From Pontiella desulfatans (GTDB lineage Bacteria; Verrucomicrobiota; Kiritimatiellia; Kiritimatiellales; Pontiellaceae): DNA of 64,000 nt. Where the stretch lies: positions 930,001-994,000 of the forward strand of contig NZ_CAAHFG010000001.1 of assembly GCF_900890425.1 (NCBI RefSeq). The letters run 5' to 3'. The notes beneath the pieces are model-generated. The model was not told the DNA's origin. It did no database searches and saw nothing but the letters and a program-made list of their open reading frames with translations. How positions within the stretch are numbered: the stretch's first letter is position 1; the number at the start of each line of letters is the position of its first letter. Positions 16,857-24,601 of this stretch are shown in pieces. The position numbers and the translations under genes are program-made.

Positions 16857-17453
16857 ATGGACACGAACACATGGAAGCTGGCCGGATTGGCCTTGGCAGT
16901 AATTGGATCCTTCACGATCGCGGAAGCCGCTTCGGGTGAAGGTAAGGGAAAAAAAGGCGGGGGGCAGCGCCCCAGCCGCGAAGAAATGCTCGAAAAATAC
17001 GATGCCGATGGCGACGGGAAGCTGAGCGAGGACGAACTCAAGAAGCTCAAGGAAGAGCGCGGCTCGGCAGGTGCGGGGCAGGGACAGCGGCCTTCCCGGG
17101 AAGAAATCATCAAGAAGTTCGATGCCGATGGCGATGGCGAGTTGAATGAAGAAGAACGCGCTGCCATGCGTGAGGAAATGGAAAAACGCGGTGGACGTGG
17201 TGGTGAGAGACCGTCCCGTGAAGAAATCATGACTAAATACGATAAGGATGGCGACGGCCAGTTGAGCGAGGAAGAACGTTCCGCGCTCCGTGAGGAAATG
17301 GGTGGCCGTGGCGGACCTGGCAAGGGTGTGGATCGCGAGGAAATGCTCAAGAAATTCGACGCCGATGGCGATGGCGAGTTGAGTGAAGAAGAGCGCGCCG
17401 CTGCCCGCGAGGCCTTCCAGAAAAAGAAAGGGCAGGGCAAGGGAGCCAAATAG
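16857..17453 (+). CDS. Secreted EF-hand protein with four calcium-binding loops
   Basis: 198 residues. Residues 1-24 look like a signal peptide (LAGLALAVIGSFTIAEAAS). The rest is four near-identical units, each with R/DREEM/I, a 12-residue loop of EF-hand type (DADGDGKLSEDE, DADGDGELNEEE, DKDGDGQLSEEE, DADGDGELSEEE) and a charged helix, joined by Gly-rich linkers. Such proteins are common in PVC bacteria and are taken to bind calcium in the envelope; no enzyme domain is present. The canonical AGGAGG lies just before the ATG. The gene ends at an intrinsic terminator, so it is a monocistronic unit. Confidence 0.88.
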   Translation: MDTNTWKLAGLALAVIGSFTIAEAASGEGKGKKGGGQRPSREEMLEKYDADGDGKLSEDELKKLKEERGSAGAGQGQRPSREEIIKKFDADGDGELNEEERAAMREEMEKRGGRGGERPSREEIMTKYDKDGDGQLSEEERSALREEMGGRGGPGKGVDREEMLKKFDADGDGELSEEERAAAREAFQKKKGQGKGAK

Positions 17454-17481
17454 AATCTACGAGACATCCAGGGATGTCCGG

Positions 17482-17523
17482 CGGCGCATGGGTAATCTTC
17501 CCCACCTATGCGCCGTTTTTTTT
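17482..17523 (+). terminator. Intrinsic terminator after the EF-hand gene
   Basis: Eight-base arms CGGCGCAT and ATGCGCCG (17482-17489 and 17508-17515) flank an 18-base loop and are followed by eight T residues. It lies about 29 bases after the EF-hand stop and just before the convergent lipoprotein gene's stop at 17532. Confidence 0.8.
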
Positions 17524-17531
17524 GTGTGGTT

Positions 17532-18575
17532 TTACTGCTGGTCGATGAGGGAATCGAAATAGGCGTCGAGCCGTTGGGTGCCGCTGGATTTGATGGCGTT
17601 TTCGAGTGTTCGGAAGGAGCGAATGCGCGCCTGTTCCAACGTTTTGTGTGCCTCGCGCCCCTTGTCGCCGACCGAAACGAGGACATCGCCGTCGTCATCC
17701 TTAATCTGAAGGGCCAGCTCATAGCGGACAAAGACCAGGCCTTGGTTGCGTTCGCCCGTATCCTTGACGGAGACGCTTCCTGAAAAATCGAGCACGAAGG
17801 AGTTTCCAACGACGAAGCCGTATTGGGTGATGAATTCTTCAAGCGTGCCTTCCATGCGTTTGTCTTCATCGCCGCTGAGATTGATCCGTACCTTGATTCG
17901 TTTGGCGGTATCGGCCAGGGCCTTGCGTAGGTTGTTTGCGGAATAGCTGGGCGTGGAGTCGGCCACGGATGGGGGGTGGATCACCTTGAGCTGCCGCAAA
18001 AGGTAGGATGCTTCGTTGGCATGGGTATTGGCTGCGCGCAACGTGGCATATTTTTTCAAAACCTTATCGGTGTTTTCTGCGCTGGCCAGCAGGAAGTTGA
18101 CACGCGAGGTTTGCTCTTCGATCTTGTCGCGGTAGATGGCGGCCGTGTCGCGGCGGTTGAGGTAGGCAACGGCATGGTAGCGCCCTTTGCTGTCTTTCCA
18201 TGCCTCGGCATGCTGGATGTTGAACAGCGTTTGGGCGGAGAGGATGTTGACGTCGGAGGTGAAATCGGTGGTGCGTATAAGGGACTTCGCGGTTTCCGTT
18301 GTTTGATCGACCAGCCTTTCATCCGACTCGATATGCGCTTCGAAAATGCGCGATAGGTTTGCGGCGGCTGCATTTTCCGCGGTACGGCGGGTATCGCCTT
18401 CGCCAACCGCAACGAGGAATTGGTTTTCGGGGTAGACGGTCTTGGGGTTCTCCACCCATTTCGGGGTGCCGCCGGTGAAGGTTTTGCATCCGGCCAGCAG
18501 CATGAGAACCATGGATAGGCACAGATGCACCCGGGGGTGTTTGCTTGAATCCGATTGGCGTGGGTTTGCTTTCAT
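17532..18575 (-). CDS. LPP20-family lipoprotein
   Basis: 347 residues. The N-terminus has a short hydrophobic run ending LMLLAGCKT, a lipobox (LAGC), so the mature protein is probably anchored by Cys. The segment PKWVENPKTVYPENQFLVAV followed by GEGDTRRTAENAAAANLSRI is the LPP20 pattern ('P.Wv......y....yl.avG.g.s...A...A...la..f'), with later IQHAEAWKDSKGRYHAVAYL fitting the same family. It is the last gene of the LpoB / COG3014 / LPP20 lipoprotein set on this strand, nine bases after its upstream neighbour. In other bacteria the set is found together and is linked, through LpoB, to peptidoglycan synthesis; the role of LPP20 itself is unknown. Confidence 0.8.
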   Translation of the reverse strand: MKANPRQSDSSKHPRVHLCLSMVLMLLAGCKTFTGGTPKWVENPKTVYPENQFLVAVGEGDTRRTAENAAAANLSRIFEAHIESDERLVDQTTETAKSLIRTTDFTSDVNILSAQTLFNIQHAEAWKDSKGRYHAVAYLNRRDTAAIYRDKIEEQTSRVNFLLASAENTDKVLKKYATLRAANTHANEASYLLRQLKVIHPPSVADSTPSYSANNLRKALADTAKRIKVRINLSGDEDKRMEGTLEEFITQYGFVVGNSFVLDFSGSVSVKDTGERNQGLVFVRYELALQIKDDDGDVLVSVGDKGREAHKTLEQARIRSFRTLENAIKSSGTQRLDAYFDSLIDQQ

Positions 18576-18584
18576 TGGAGGTTC

Positions 18585-19979
18585 CTAGTTTAGGTATGAG
18601 GATTCAACCAGGTTGAGTTTGCCGGCTTCCACATGAACGCCGGGCCGGTTATCGGAGTGGAGCAGGGCGCCGTTGGCGGAATAGTAGTTGACCTTGATGT
18701 CGTAGATGCCTTCGTCGAGGTGGATTTCGCGAATGGCAGACTCGGCCGGAAAAAAGCGCGACATGCGCAGGTCGGCGTTTTCGGTTTGGCTAACCACCAC
18801 TGTCGTTGCCAGTCGGGTGAGGAAGGCCATGCCTCCATCCATGCTCTTTGTCATGTGGTCGGTGGCTTGCTGGGCGGCAAGGCCTTTCACCACCGCACGG
18901 GTCACGGTTTTCAGATAGATCAGTGGTTTCTTGATGCTGAAGGTTTCGAGGGCCACGTTTGCGAGGCTGTCGAGTTGCTGCAGGTTTTCGGTTGGTCCGT
19001 TGGAAATCTCCACCTCCATGCGGCCGACCTTCGAGGGGCGCTTGTGCATGTGGGGGAGTTGGAATTTGAAATTGTAGCCCGGTTCCACGCCAGGCCATGG
19101 AAGAATGCTGAGTCCGGAAAGGTTTTGCTTCCCGAGATAGTTCTCGGATGTGCCGGCAAGGATGATCACGTTTTCTTCCGTGTATACGCTGAACGTGCTG
19201 GCTTTCTTGTCGGGCGCAAGGCCGCTGAAGGCAATCACATTAAGACGGGCCTTGGGAGTGAAAACCCGGTCGGTCGAGCGGGAGAAGTCGGGCTTGTCGA
19301 AGGTGTAGATGTCGGGTTGCAGCTTCCAGCCCTTATCGATTTTCTCCAGGTCGATCCGGACATCGTCCCACTTGAGTTCGTTGCGGTAGAGCAGCATGCT
19401 GAGATAGCGGCCAAGGGCGGATTCCTGGAAGTGGCTTTTGCCCGGTTTGAACTCCTCGTGGGCCTCCTCGGCTTCGCTAAGTTTCCTTGCCATCTTCGCA
19501 TGCTTGTCTTCGAGCTGCAGAAGCTTGTTGTTGATGCGCCGGACTTCCACGAAGGCTTCGTCGTTGCGGCCAAGCGCCAGATAGTTGAGCGCCTTGAAGG
19601 CATTCACGTAGATGTCTTCGTAGTCCTCACCCCCATAGGCCTGCGCGTTGTCGTTTAGGATGAGCGTGGAGGCTTTCCGGGTCAGGCTCTTGGTGAAGTT
19701 GTCGTCGATGGCGCGTTCGGCCTGCTCCAGGAACTCGTTGCTTTTTTCATACTCCTTGTTCCAGTGGTAGAGCATCCCGATGTCGAGATAGTAGACCACC
19801 CGGTCCTTGGCGCTGTAGGAGGTTTCCTTGGCGTTCTCGATCTGCGAGATCGCGGCGGGATAGTCCGCTTTCGCCAGCATCGAATCCATTCCCGCATAGT
19901 GCGATTTGCTGGTACGCATGTTTGCGCACCCGGACAGCAGGAGTACGCAGATTAGGGCGGTGGAGTGGAGGGCGCGCAT
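18585..19979 (-). CDS. COG3014-type lipoprotein
   Basis: 464 residues from the ATG at 19979 (MRALHSTALICVLLLSGCAN), where LSGC is a lipobox; the longer frame upstream runs through the REP end and is not native. The N-terminal half is helical and TPR-like (MLYHWNKEYEKSNEFLEQAE; VNAFKALNYLALGRNDEAFV), and the C-terminal half is beta-rich, as in COG3014 proteins. It sits between LPP20 and LpoB genes, the usual company of this family. The bases immediately upstream of its start belong to the RAYT-REP unit, so its own ribosome binding site has been displaced or supplied by the insertion (CCGAAAGATAAC precedes the ATG), which may change its expression. Confidence 0.78.
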   Translation of the reverse strand: MRALHSTALICVLLLSGCANMRTSKSHYAGMDSMLAKADYPAAISQIENAKETSYSAKDRVVYYLDIGMLYHWNKEYEKSNEFLEQAERAIDDNFTKSLTRKASTLILNDNAQAYGGEDYEDIYVNAFKALNYLALGRNDEAFVEVRRINNKLLQLEDKHAKMARKLSEAEEAHEEFKPGKSHFQESALGRYLSMLLYRNELKWDDVRIDLEKIDKGWKLQPDIYTFDKPDFSRSTDRVFTPKARLNVIAFSGLAPDKKASTFSVYTEENVIILAGTSENYLGKQNLSGLSILPWPGVEPGYNFKFQLPHMHKRPSKVGRMEVEISNGPTENLQQLDSLANVALETFSIKKPLIYLKTVTRAVVKGLAAQQATDHMTKSMDGGMAFLTRLATTVVVSQTENADLRMSRFFPAESAIREIHLDEGIYDIKVNYYSANGALLHSDNRPGVHVEAGKLNLVESSYLN

Positions 19980-19980
19980 G

Positions 19981-20568
19981 TTATCTTTCGGAGTGCGGCA
20001 CTTCTGTGCCGCTTTCCTCCCATGTGGGCTTGAATTCATCAGGTTCGTTCAGTTGGTCGAACTTGAACGATGCAATCTTCCTTTGTTCCGGCGTGGCAAG
20101 GTTGCGTTCGTTCCAGCCCGCGGAGCAAAACGGATACAAGTTGGCAACCGGAACCAAACCGTGGTGAACCGGATTGTTCGTTACATAGTTCAACCGGGAG
20201 AAATAGCTTTTTTCAAAGGTCAGGCATTTGTCCCAATACTGGAACCAGACTTTCCTCCCGGGATATCCATCAAGTTGGTTTAGCAATTTGGCGGATTCCG
20301 AATGAAGGTGCTGGATGAGTTTGCGGATGGAGCCGGTTTGCGGGGAAATTCCAATCCAGTGGTAATGGTTGGAGAAGAGTGCCCATGCTCGGATTTTCCA
20401 GCCCCGGTATTTGATGACGTCGAATAAGGTTTTTTCCAGAAGCTTGAGTCGTTCATTACCTCTGAACAGATGTTGCTTGTGAAGCGTACCTGCCGTCACC
20501 ATGTATGTCGTATTCGGGACGAAGACATGGTGGGGGGCGTGGTGCCAATCTTTGGGATGGGTGGGCAT
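19981..20568 (-). CDS. REP-associated tyrosine transposase (RAYT, Y1 family)
   Basis: 195 residues from ATG 20568. The Y1/HUH signature is present: ALFSNHYHWIGIS (HUH-like 'NHyH' motif in the typical 'v.MpNHvH' position), then FQYWDKCLTFEKSYFSRLNY followed by VTNNPVHHGLV, with the catalytic Tyr candidate in the 'YI..NPv' helix and the RAYT-typical 'W..y.D..i....f...l.YI..NPv'. The C-terminal residues GTEVPHSER are encoded by the left REP end. RAYTs cut and join single-stranded REP hairpins and are domesticated relatives of IS200/IS605 transposases. The gene appears intact, so it may be active. The longer start at 20619 would read through the right REP end and is less likely. Confidence 0.88.
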   Translation of the reverse strand: MPTHPKDWHHAPHHVFVPNTTYMVTAGTLHKQHLFRGNERLKLLEKTLFDVIKYRGWKIRAWALFSNHYHWIGISPQTGSIRKLIQHLHSESAKLLNQLDGYPGRKVWFQYWDKCLTFEKSYFSRLNYVTNNPVHHGLVPVANLYPFCSAGWNERNLATPEQRKIASFKFDQLNEPDEFKPTWEESGTEVPHSER

Positions 20569-20623
20569 TGTTTTGGAATAGGCGGAACGCTTTGGAAAGC
20601 GGCACAGGAAGTGCCGCACTCCG
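19989..20623. mobile_element. RAYT-REP unit inserted in the lipoprotein gene set
   Basis: The left end 19989-20017 (CGGAGTGCGGCACTTCTGTG...) and right end 20594-20623 are inverted copies differing by a single inserted base, each able to fold as a seven-bp GCGGCAC/GTGCCGC hairpin. They bracket the RAYT gene on both sides. The unit lies between the COG3014 gene's start and the LpoB gene's stop, genes that are otherwise expected to be contiguous. Both ends overlap the reading frame of the transposase or its upstream extension. The layout is that of a minimal REP-RAYT element. Confidence 0.82.
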
Positions 20624-20637
20624 AGCCGTGCTTCGCG

Positions 20638-21240
20638 CTACCACTTCATCTTGGCTTTTTTCACGACCTTCTTGATCTTCTTGTCGCCCATCCAAACCTT
20701 TTCGTTGGATTCGAGGTGAACCATTTCCATGTCGACCTGGTAGAACTTGACGGAGGTTTTTCCTTCCTGGTCGATGATGGTCTTGATGCTTCCCTGCAGC
20801 ATGTAGTCGGCGCCGGTTTCGGCGGCGAGTCGCTTCTGCGTTTCCTCCCGCGACCAGGTCTGCTGTTCCTTCCGCTCCTCGCGTAACTCGGAGCGTTCGG
20901 TCTTGTTGGCCACGAAGGTGACACGTCCGTTGTTGATCAGTTCTCGTTCGAGATCCTTCACGAAGGTGCCGGTTTCGATGTGCTCGGAACTCAGGTTGCG
21001 GATGGTGCCAACGATGACGACCGGTTTCTTGCCGTTCTTGGCCGTGTATTCCTCGATCCAGGGGCGGGTGGCGATGTCGGCGATCATCTGCTCCGAAACG
21101 AGCTGGGAGTCGGTGTCGTTCCATCGTCCTGAAAGATCAATGGCTTCGTCGGTGGCAACGCGCTTTACCTTGGTTTTGCAGCCGGTGAGGGCAACAAGGG
21201 AAACAAGCGCGAATACGAACAACAGTTTACTTCTTTTCAT
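20638..21240 (-). CDS. lpoB: LpoB-like penicillin-binding protein activator
   Basis: 200 residues with a lipoprotein signal (SLVALTGCKTK, lipobox LTGC). IDLSGRWNDTDSQLVSEQMI, KKPVVIVGTIRNLSSEHIET and the helix-rich KDLERELINNGRVTFVANKT match the LpoB fold of activators of class A penicillin-binding proteins, and TGADYMLQGSIKTIIDQEGK with YQVDMEMVHLESNEKVW completes it. In enterobacteria LpoB is an outer-membrane lipoprotein that stimulates PBP1b. Here it leads the LpoB-COG3014-LPP20 set, with the RAYT-REP unit placed directly after its stop. The ATG is preceded by AAGGAGA. No penicillin-binding protein is in the window, so the partner is elsewhere. Confidence 0.85.
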   Translation of the reverse strand: MKRSKLLFVFALVSLVALTGCKTKVKRVATDEAIDLSGRWNDTDSQLVSEQMIADIATRPWIEEYTAKNGKKPVVIVGTIRNLSSEHIETGTFVKDLERELINNGRVTFVANKTERSELREERKEQQTWSREETQKRLAAETGADYMLQGSIKTIIDQEGKTSVKFYQVDMEMVHLESNEKVWMGDKKIKKVVKKAKMKW

Positions 21241-21322
21241 GGCAGACTCTCCTTGGGTTGCATGGTCCTGAAACTCATCAAAAGAGTATAGATTGCCACG
21301 GGGGAGGTCAACCGCAAGCTGG

Positions 21323-22237
21323 CTACTTCAAAAGCTCGCCAATGATCACGTCGAAGTCCGGGTCCCGGATCAGGAGGGTGATCTTGTCGGTGCTGAACAG
21401 CTTCTTTTTCTTCAGGCTCTGGATGCTCTTCTGGATGTTTTCATTGCTTCCGAACTGGGACAACTTCTGGCAGAGTTCGGACTTTTTATCGCCTTCCCAG
21501 ACAATGCCCATTTCGCGCAGTTCACCCAGGGTGTCCCTGTCGTTGAAGAGTTGCTGGAGCGAAGCATTCTGTTCAATGCGCCGTGCATCGCCGCTGATCA
21601 GGTCTTCGGCAAACTGCTTATCGGTCATGAGCTGCTGAACCGAGTCGGCGGAGATCACGTTTTCAAGGTGTTGCATCCCTTTGGCCGGATTGCTGACCAC
21701 CCGCGCCGTCGCCGCTGCTTGCGATTCCCTGCCATCGCGCTTCGCAACCACGTAGGCGGTTTCATAGACCGCCCGGCGCGAAAAACGGCCGAAAACGGCC
21801 TTTTCAGTTCCGGGGATGGAGGTGCCGGTCATGCCGACCAGGAAAAGGTCGCCGAGCCAGAACAGGAACACCAGCGAGAACAGGCCGATGCCGAGGTTGA
21901 TGGCGCTCCCGCCGAGGGCGATGTGCCACGGATGTTTATAATCCTCCTTCTCTTCCTTGTGCTTCTGCTCATCGCGCATGTTCGTCATGATGACGTGAAA
22001 GACAAAGGTGATGACGATGAACGTTAATCCTGCAATGACGGGGATGGTAACGATTCGCGGACGGTGGGCCACTTCGCCCAGCCAGGCTCCCAGGTAGCGC
22101 CCCGCCAGGAAGGCCATGCCGTAGGCGAGTACAACGCGAACGATCCCCAGCAGGGAAAGAAGGAAGCCCTTCTGCCAGCCAGCCAGCAGGAAAAAAAGAA
22201 GAACGATCGCCGCAACGATATCGATTACAAAATGCAT
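21323..22237 (-). CDS. CvpA-like membrane protein
   Basis: 304 residues from ATG 22237, chosen because it starts the family-like VIDIVAAIVLLFFLLAGWQK followed by GFLLSLLGIVRVVLAYGMAF; longer starts run into unrelated sequence. CvpA family members have 'D........G...G...G.......' in the first two spans, with four spans in all; here about four are visible (residues 3-20, 25-45, 60-82, 120-140). The C-terminal 160 residues are soluble and helical (MTDKQFAEDLISGDARRIEQ), an extension beyond the usual CvpA. E. coli CvpA is needed for colicin V export and envelope stress resistance; what this version does is unknown. Confidence 0.65.
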   Translation of the reverse strand: MHFVIDIVAAIVLLFFLLAGWQKGFLLSLLGIVRVVLAYGMAFLAGRYLGAWLGEVAHRPRIVTIPVIAGLTFIVITFVFHVIMTNMRDEQKHKEEKEDYKHPWHIALGGSAINLGIGLFSLVFLFWLGDLFLVGMTGTSIPGTEKAVFGRFSRRAVYETAYVVAKRDGRESQAAATARVVSNPAKGMQHLENVISADSVQQLMTDKQFAEDLISGDARRIEQNASLQQLFNDRDTLGELREMGIVWEGDKKSELCQKLSQFGSNENIQKSIQSLKKKKLFSTDKITLLIRDPDFDVIIGELLK

Positions 22238-22320
22238 ACGAACCCCCGATAAATTGATCTCTAGTAAAAGATAGTTTGTTATATCCAACGCCGAAAGCCT
22301 AAAATGGTAGCTCTTTATTA

Positions 22321-22341
22321 CGTACTGCGTATTTCGTATTA
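22321..22341. repeat. Three CGTATTN heptamers left of the four-helix-bundle gene
   Basis: CGTACTG-CGTATTT-CGTATTA is three tandem seven-base units. They are the reverse complement in type of the CAATACG units right of the next gene, so the gene is bracketed by heptamers facing in opposite directions. Confidence 0.6.
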
Positions 22342-22360
22342 CTCTGATTGGGGGACTGGG

Positions 22361-22822
22361 ATGCATTATGTGGAGTGGGAGGCCAATGTTCCTGCAATTA
22401 TTAAGGAAGACGTGCTGTGGAAGATGAAGGTCTATCGACTTTCGCTCTTTTTGTCGAACGTCGCCTGGAAGGATGTGTCGAAGCTTTCGAAGGATGGCAG
22501 AACGAAATCGCTTTCCAACCAACTCTATCGGGCCGTGGGATCGGTGGCGGCCAATCTTGAGGAAGGATATTCGAAACACAGCTCAAAAGATCGTGCTCGT
22601 TTCTATGAATACTCCCTTGGTTCAGCCCGGGAAAGCCGGGGCTGGTATTATCGGGGACGCCATATCCTCGGCGAAAAAGTATTCGAACATCGGGCATGGT
22701 TGTTAACGGAAATCATCAAGATGCTCCTGACCATCGTTCCGGAGGAACGCGGATGGGTGCTGCATGAGGAAATGGAAGAATATCAGGTTGCAAGTCCCTT
22801 GGAGGATGAGGTTCCCTTTTAG
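22361..22822 (+). CDS. Four-helix-bundle protein (23S rRNA intervening-sequence protein family)
   Basis: 153 residues from ATG 22361, which has GGGACTGGG before it. The pattern VYRLSLFLSNVAWKDVSKLS, SLSNQLYRAVGSVAANLEEG, SSKDRARFYEYSLGSARESR and a last helix of EHRAWLLTEIIKMLLTIVPE is the S23/IVP four-helix bundle ('...Q..rA..Sia.NiaEG..r....e...fl.iA.GSl.E'). Such proteins were first noted inside 23S rRNA insertions and also include Avd, the DGR accessory factor; here no rRNA or reverse transcriptase is near, so it is one of the stand-alone copies of unknown role. Heptamer repeats flank it on both sides, facing opposite ways. Confidence 0.85.
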   Translation: MHYVEWEANVPAIIKEDVLWKMKVYRLSLFLSNVAWKDVSKLSKDGRTKSLSNQLYRAVGSVAANLEEGYSKHSSKDRARFYEYSLGSARESRGWYYRGRHILGEKVFEHRAWLLTEIIKMLLTIVPEERGWVLHEEMEEYQVASPLEDEVPF

Positions 22823-22885
22823 CAATACGCAATACGCAATACGCAATACGCAATACGCATTACGCAATACGCATCACGCAAAACG
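22823..22885. repeat. Nine tandem CAATACG-type heptamers
   Basis: Starting at the base after the four-helix-bundle stop, CAATACG is repeated five times exactly and is followed by CATTACG, CAATACG, CATCACG and CAAAACG. It ends next to the CGGAG ribosome binding site of the following gene. Reverse-oriented units occur on the other side of the gene at 22321-22341. Confidence 0.9.
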
Positions 22886-22898
22886 GAGTACGCCACGC

Positions 22899-23603
22899 AT
22901 GGAATTTAAATATGCCGCCGAACTGAAGAAGCAGTTCACCTGCTATGGCCATTTCTATGAGCTCGTGCTCATGAACGGGGAAACGGCCAAATGCCGCAGT
23001 GTGCTCGAGATTGTCGATACCTCCATCCCCCAGGAAACCCCCTCCGACATATCGGAAATGGAGCCGGATGTGGTGGTGATCATGATGAATCCGGGATCGT
23101 CGCACCCGAAGGACGATGCGCATGTGGTTGGGCGGATCGAATATCCCCGGCCTGGCGGCGGTAACCGCAAGGAGCTGGTACTGACGCAACCCGACAACAC
23201 GCAGTATCAAGTGATGCGCGTTGCGGTTTCGCAGGGGTGGAGGCATATCCGGGTACTCAATCTTTCAGACCTGCGCGATCCCAAGTCCGGCAAGTTCCTG
23301 CAGAAGGTGGACGCCTTGGCCGGAATCATCGGCGGCCATGTGCATAGCCTGTTTTGTCCCGAGCGGAATGAGGAGTGCGCCCACTCGCTCAAACGGAAAA
23401 ACCGCACCCCGATCCTGCTGGGGTGGGGGCAGGACCTGGGCTTGCTTCCCCTGGTGGAACAGTGCCTGGGGCGGATCGAGGGTGAGCCGACCTGTACCGT
23501 GGCCTCCGATGTCCACCCCTTGCTCAACGCCCATCCGAGCCCCATGCTGCAGAAGAAAAAAATCCTGTGGCTCGAAACCATCGTCGAGTCCCTCGGGAAC
23601 TGA
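22899..23603 (+). CDS. DUF1643-like protein
   Basis: 234 residues from ATG 22899, with CGGAG about ten bases upstream. The conserved VVVIMMNPGSSHPKDDAHVV segment corresponds to the DUF1643 'i.lNPs.A' core, followed by TQYQVMRVAVSQGWRHIRVL with NLSDLRDPKSGKFL ('a...gy....v.NLfa.r....'). The later PILLGWGQD is also family-like ('v..aWG'). It is soluble, with no signal peptide, and resembles uracil-DNA-glycosylase-fold proteins in outline, but no activity is established. It begins right after the heptamer array, so the array could affect its expression. The next gene starts 37 bases on. Confidence 0.65.
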   Translation: MEFKYAAELKKQFTCYGHFYELVLMNGETAKCRSVLEIVDTSIPQETPSDISEMEPDVVVIMMNPGSSHPKDDAHVVGRIEYPRPGGGNRKELVLTQPDNTQYQVMRVAVSQGWRHIRVLNLSDLRDPKSGKFLQKVDALAGIIGGHVHSLFCPERNEECAHSLKRKNRTPILLGWGQDLGLLPLVEQCLGRIEGEPTCTVASDVHPLLNAHPSPMLQKKKILWLETIVESLGN

Positions 23604-23640
23604 GCCGCTTTTGATCCCAAATCCATTAAAGGAGGTTGTA

Positions 23641-24213
23641 ATGGTTAAATACATTCCGTTTGTAATGCTCATCGCCCTTTCCGGATGCAAAACACCGGCG
23701 CCGCCGGCAGCCATCCCGGAATCCTGCACAAGAATCGAGGAGTTGGTGGTTAAAATCAACAAGACCGCCCCATACGAAAAAAACGGCGACTATCATGTGA
23801 GCCTTCATCCCCGCAAGACGGTCCTCGAAGGGGACAAGACGGTTGAGGAAAAGAACGAGACCATCATGGGGATTGTCGTCAAGGCGGGCCAATGGGCGCA
23901 GATCAATGCCAGTGCCACGGTCATTGGCTATACCGCGTTCACCGAATGCCTGATGGGCGAGGAAGTGGCCAAGGTATCCGGCATGCCCGGAAAAAACTTT
24001 ACCGTAAAAGTCGAACCCGCCGGAGAAGGGCGTTTCCACGCACGTGGAATCCTGCTGACGTCGAAACACGGGGAGTCGGGCGAGATCGGCGAGACGATCC
24101 CTTTCGATTTCATGGCCGAACTGGGGTCGGAAACCACCGTCTATCGCAAGACAACCATCTTCGATCCCGCAGCGCGAATCGGGGAAGAGCGCCTGCTGCG
24201 CGATGATTCTTAA
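23641..24213 (+). CDS. Small lipoprotein of unknown function
   Basis: 190 residues from ATG 23641, preceded by AAAGGAGG. The start MVKYIPFVMLIALSGCKTPA is a short signal with lipobox LSGC. The mature part is beta-rich with repeated acidic/lysine stretches (LHPRKTVLEGDKTVEEKNET; QWAQINASATVIGYTAFTEC) and looks like a single compact domain. Family not recognised; the two pairs of Cys are only C16 (lipid anchor), C28 and C113. It lies between a DUF1643 gene and a cupin gene, all on the + strand, and may share their transcript. Confidence 0.65.
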   Translation: MVKYIPFVMLIALSGCKTPAPPAAIPESCTRIEELVVKINKTAPYEKNGDYHVSLHPRKTVLEGDKTVEEKNETIMGIVVKAGQWAQINASATVIGYTAFTECLMGEEVAKVSGMPGKNFTVKVEPAGEGRFHARGILLTSKHGESGEIGETIPFDFMAELGSETTVYRKTTIFDPAARIGEERLLRDDS

Positions 24214-24262
24214 GCCGCTTGCAGTCTTTTCAAAGCCGATCAACTATGCTCTGCTTTAGGCA

Positions 24263-24601
24263 ATGAAACTGACCAAGATCAACGGGCTGCCCAGTCAAGG
24301 AGTGTCGCACAACGCGAAAATCAAAAAGCGAGTGATGGTGGCGAATGGCGCTGTGAAGAATCTCGTCAACCATGCCCGGGCCATCTTTCCGCCCGGCGAG
24401 AAGACCGGAAGCCATCGGCACGAAGACATGACCGAAATCTTCACCTGCGAGTCGGGCGCCGGCGAAATCCGGGTGAACGATGTGGGCTATGTATTCTCGT
24501 CTGGCACAACGGTTGTGGTTGAGCCGGGCGAGGTGCACGAAATCATCAACACGGGACGCGCCGATCTGGTCGTAACCTACATGGGTGTTCTTGCCGGCTG
24601 A
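24263..24601 (+). CDS. Cupin-domain protein
   Basis: 112 residues, a single cupin barrel. The first metal motif is present as FPPGEKTGSHRHEDMTEIFT (G-x5-HxH-x3,4-E-x6-G form; H-R-H, Glu in 'EIF') and the second as VVVEPGEVHEIINTGRADLV, where the PxGxxH-N pattern ends in His. It is cytoplasmic, and the fold alone does not define the substrate; small single-domain cupins often bind sugars or serve as isomerases or regulators. Its stop overlaps the ATG of the GH172 lipoprotein gene by one base (TGATG), so the two are coupled, and a link to carbohydrate use is likely. Confidence 0.85.
   Translation: MKLTKINGLPSQGVSHNAKIKKRVMVANGAVKNLVNHARAIFPPGEKTGSHRHEDMTEIFTCESGAGEIRVNDVGYVFSSGTTVVVEPGEVHEIINTGRADLVVTYMGVLAG

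Noticed and set aside
22361-22822. Diversity-generating retroelement suggested by the Avd-like four-helix bundle
   Set aside because: No reverse transcriptase and no template/variable repeat pair with adenine-directed differences was found.
22823-22885. CRISPR-like tandem array
   Set aside because: Units are seven bases with no spacers and no cas genes; it is a simple tandem repeat.
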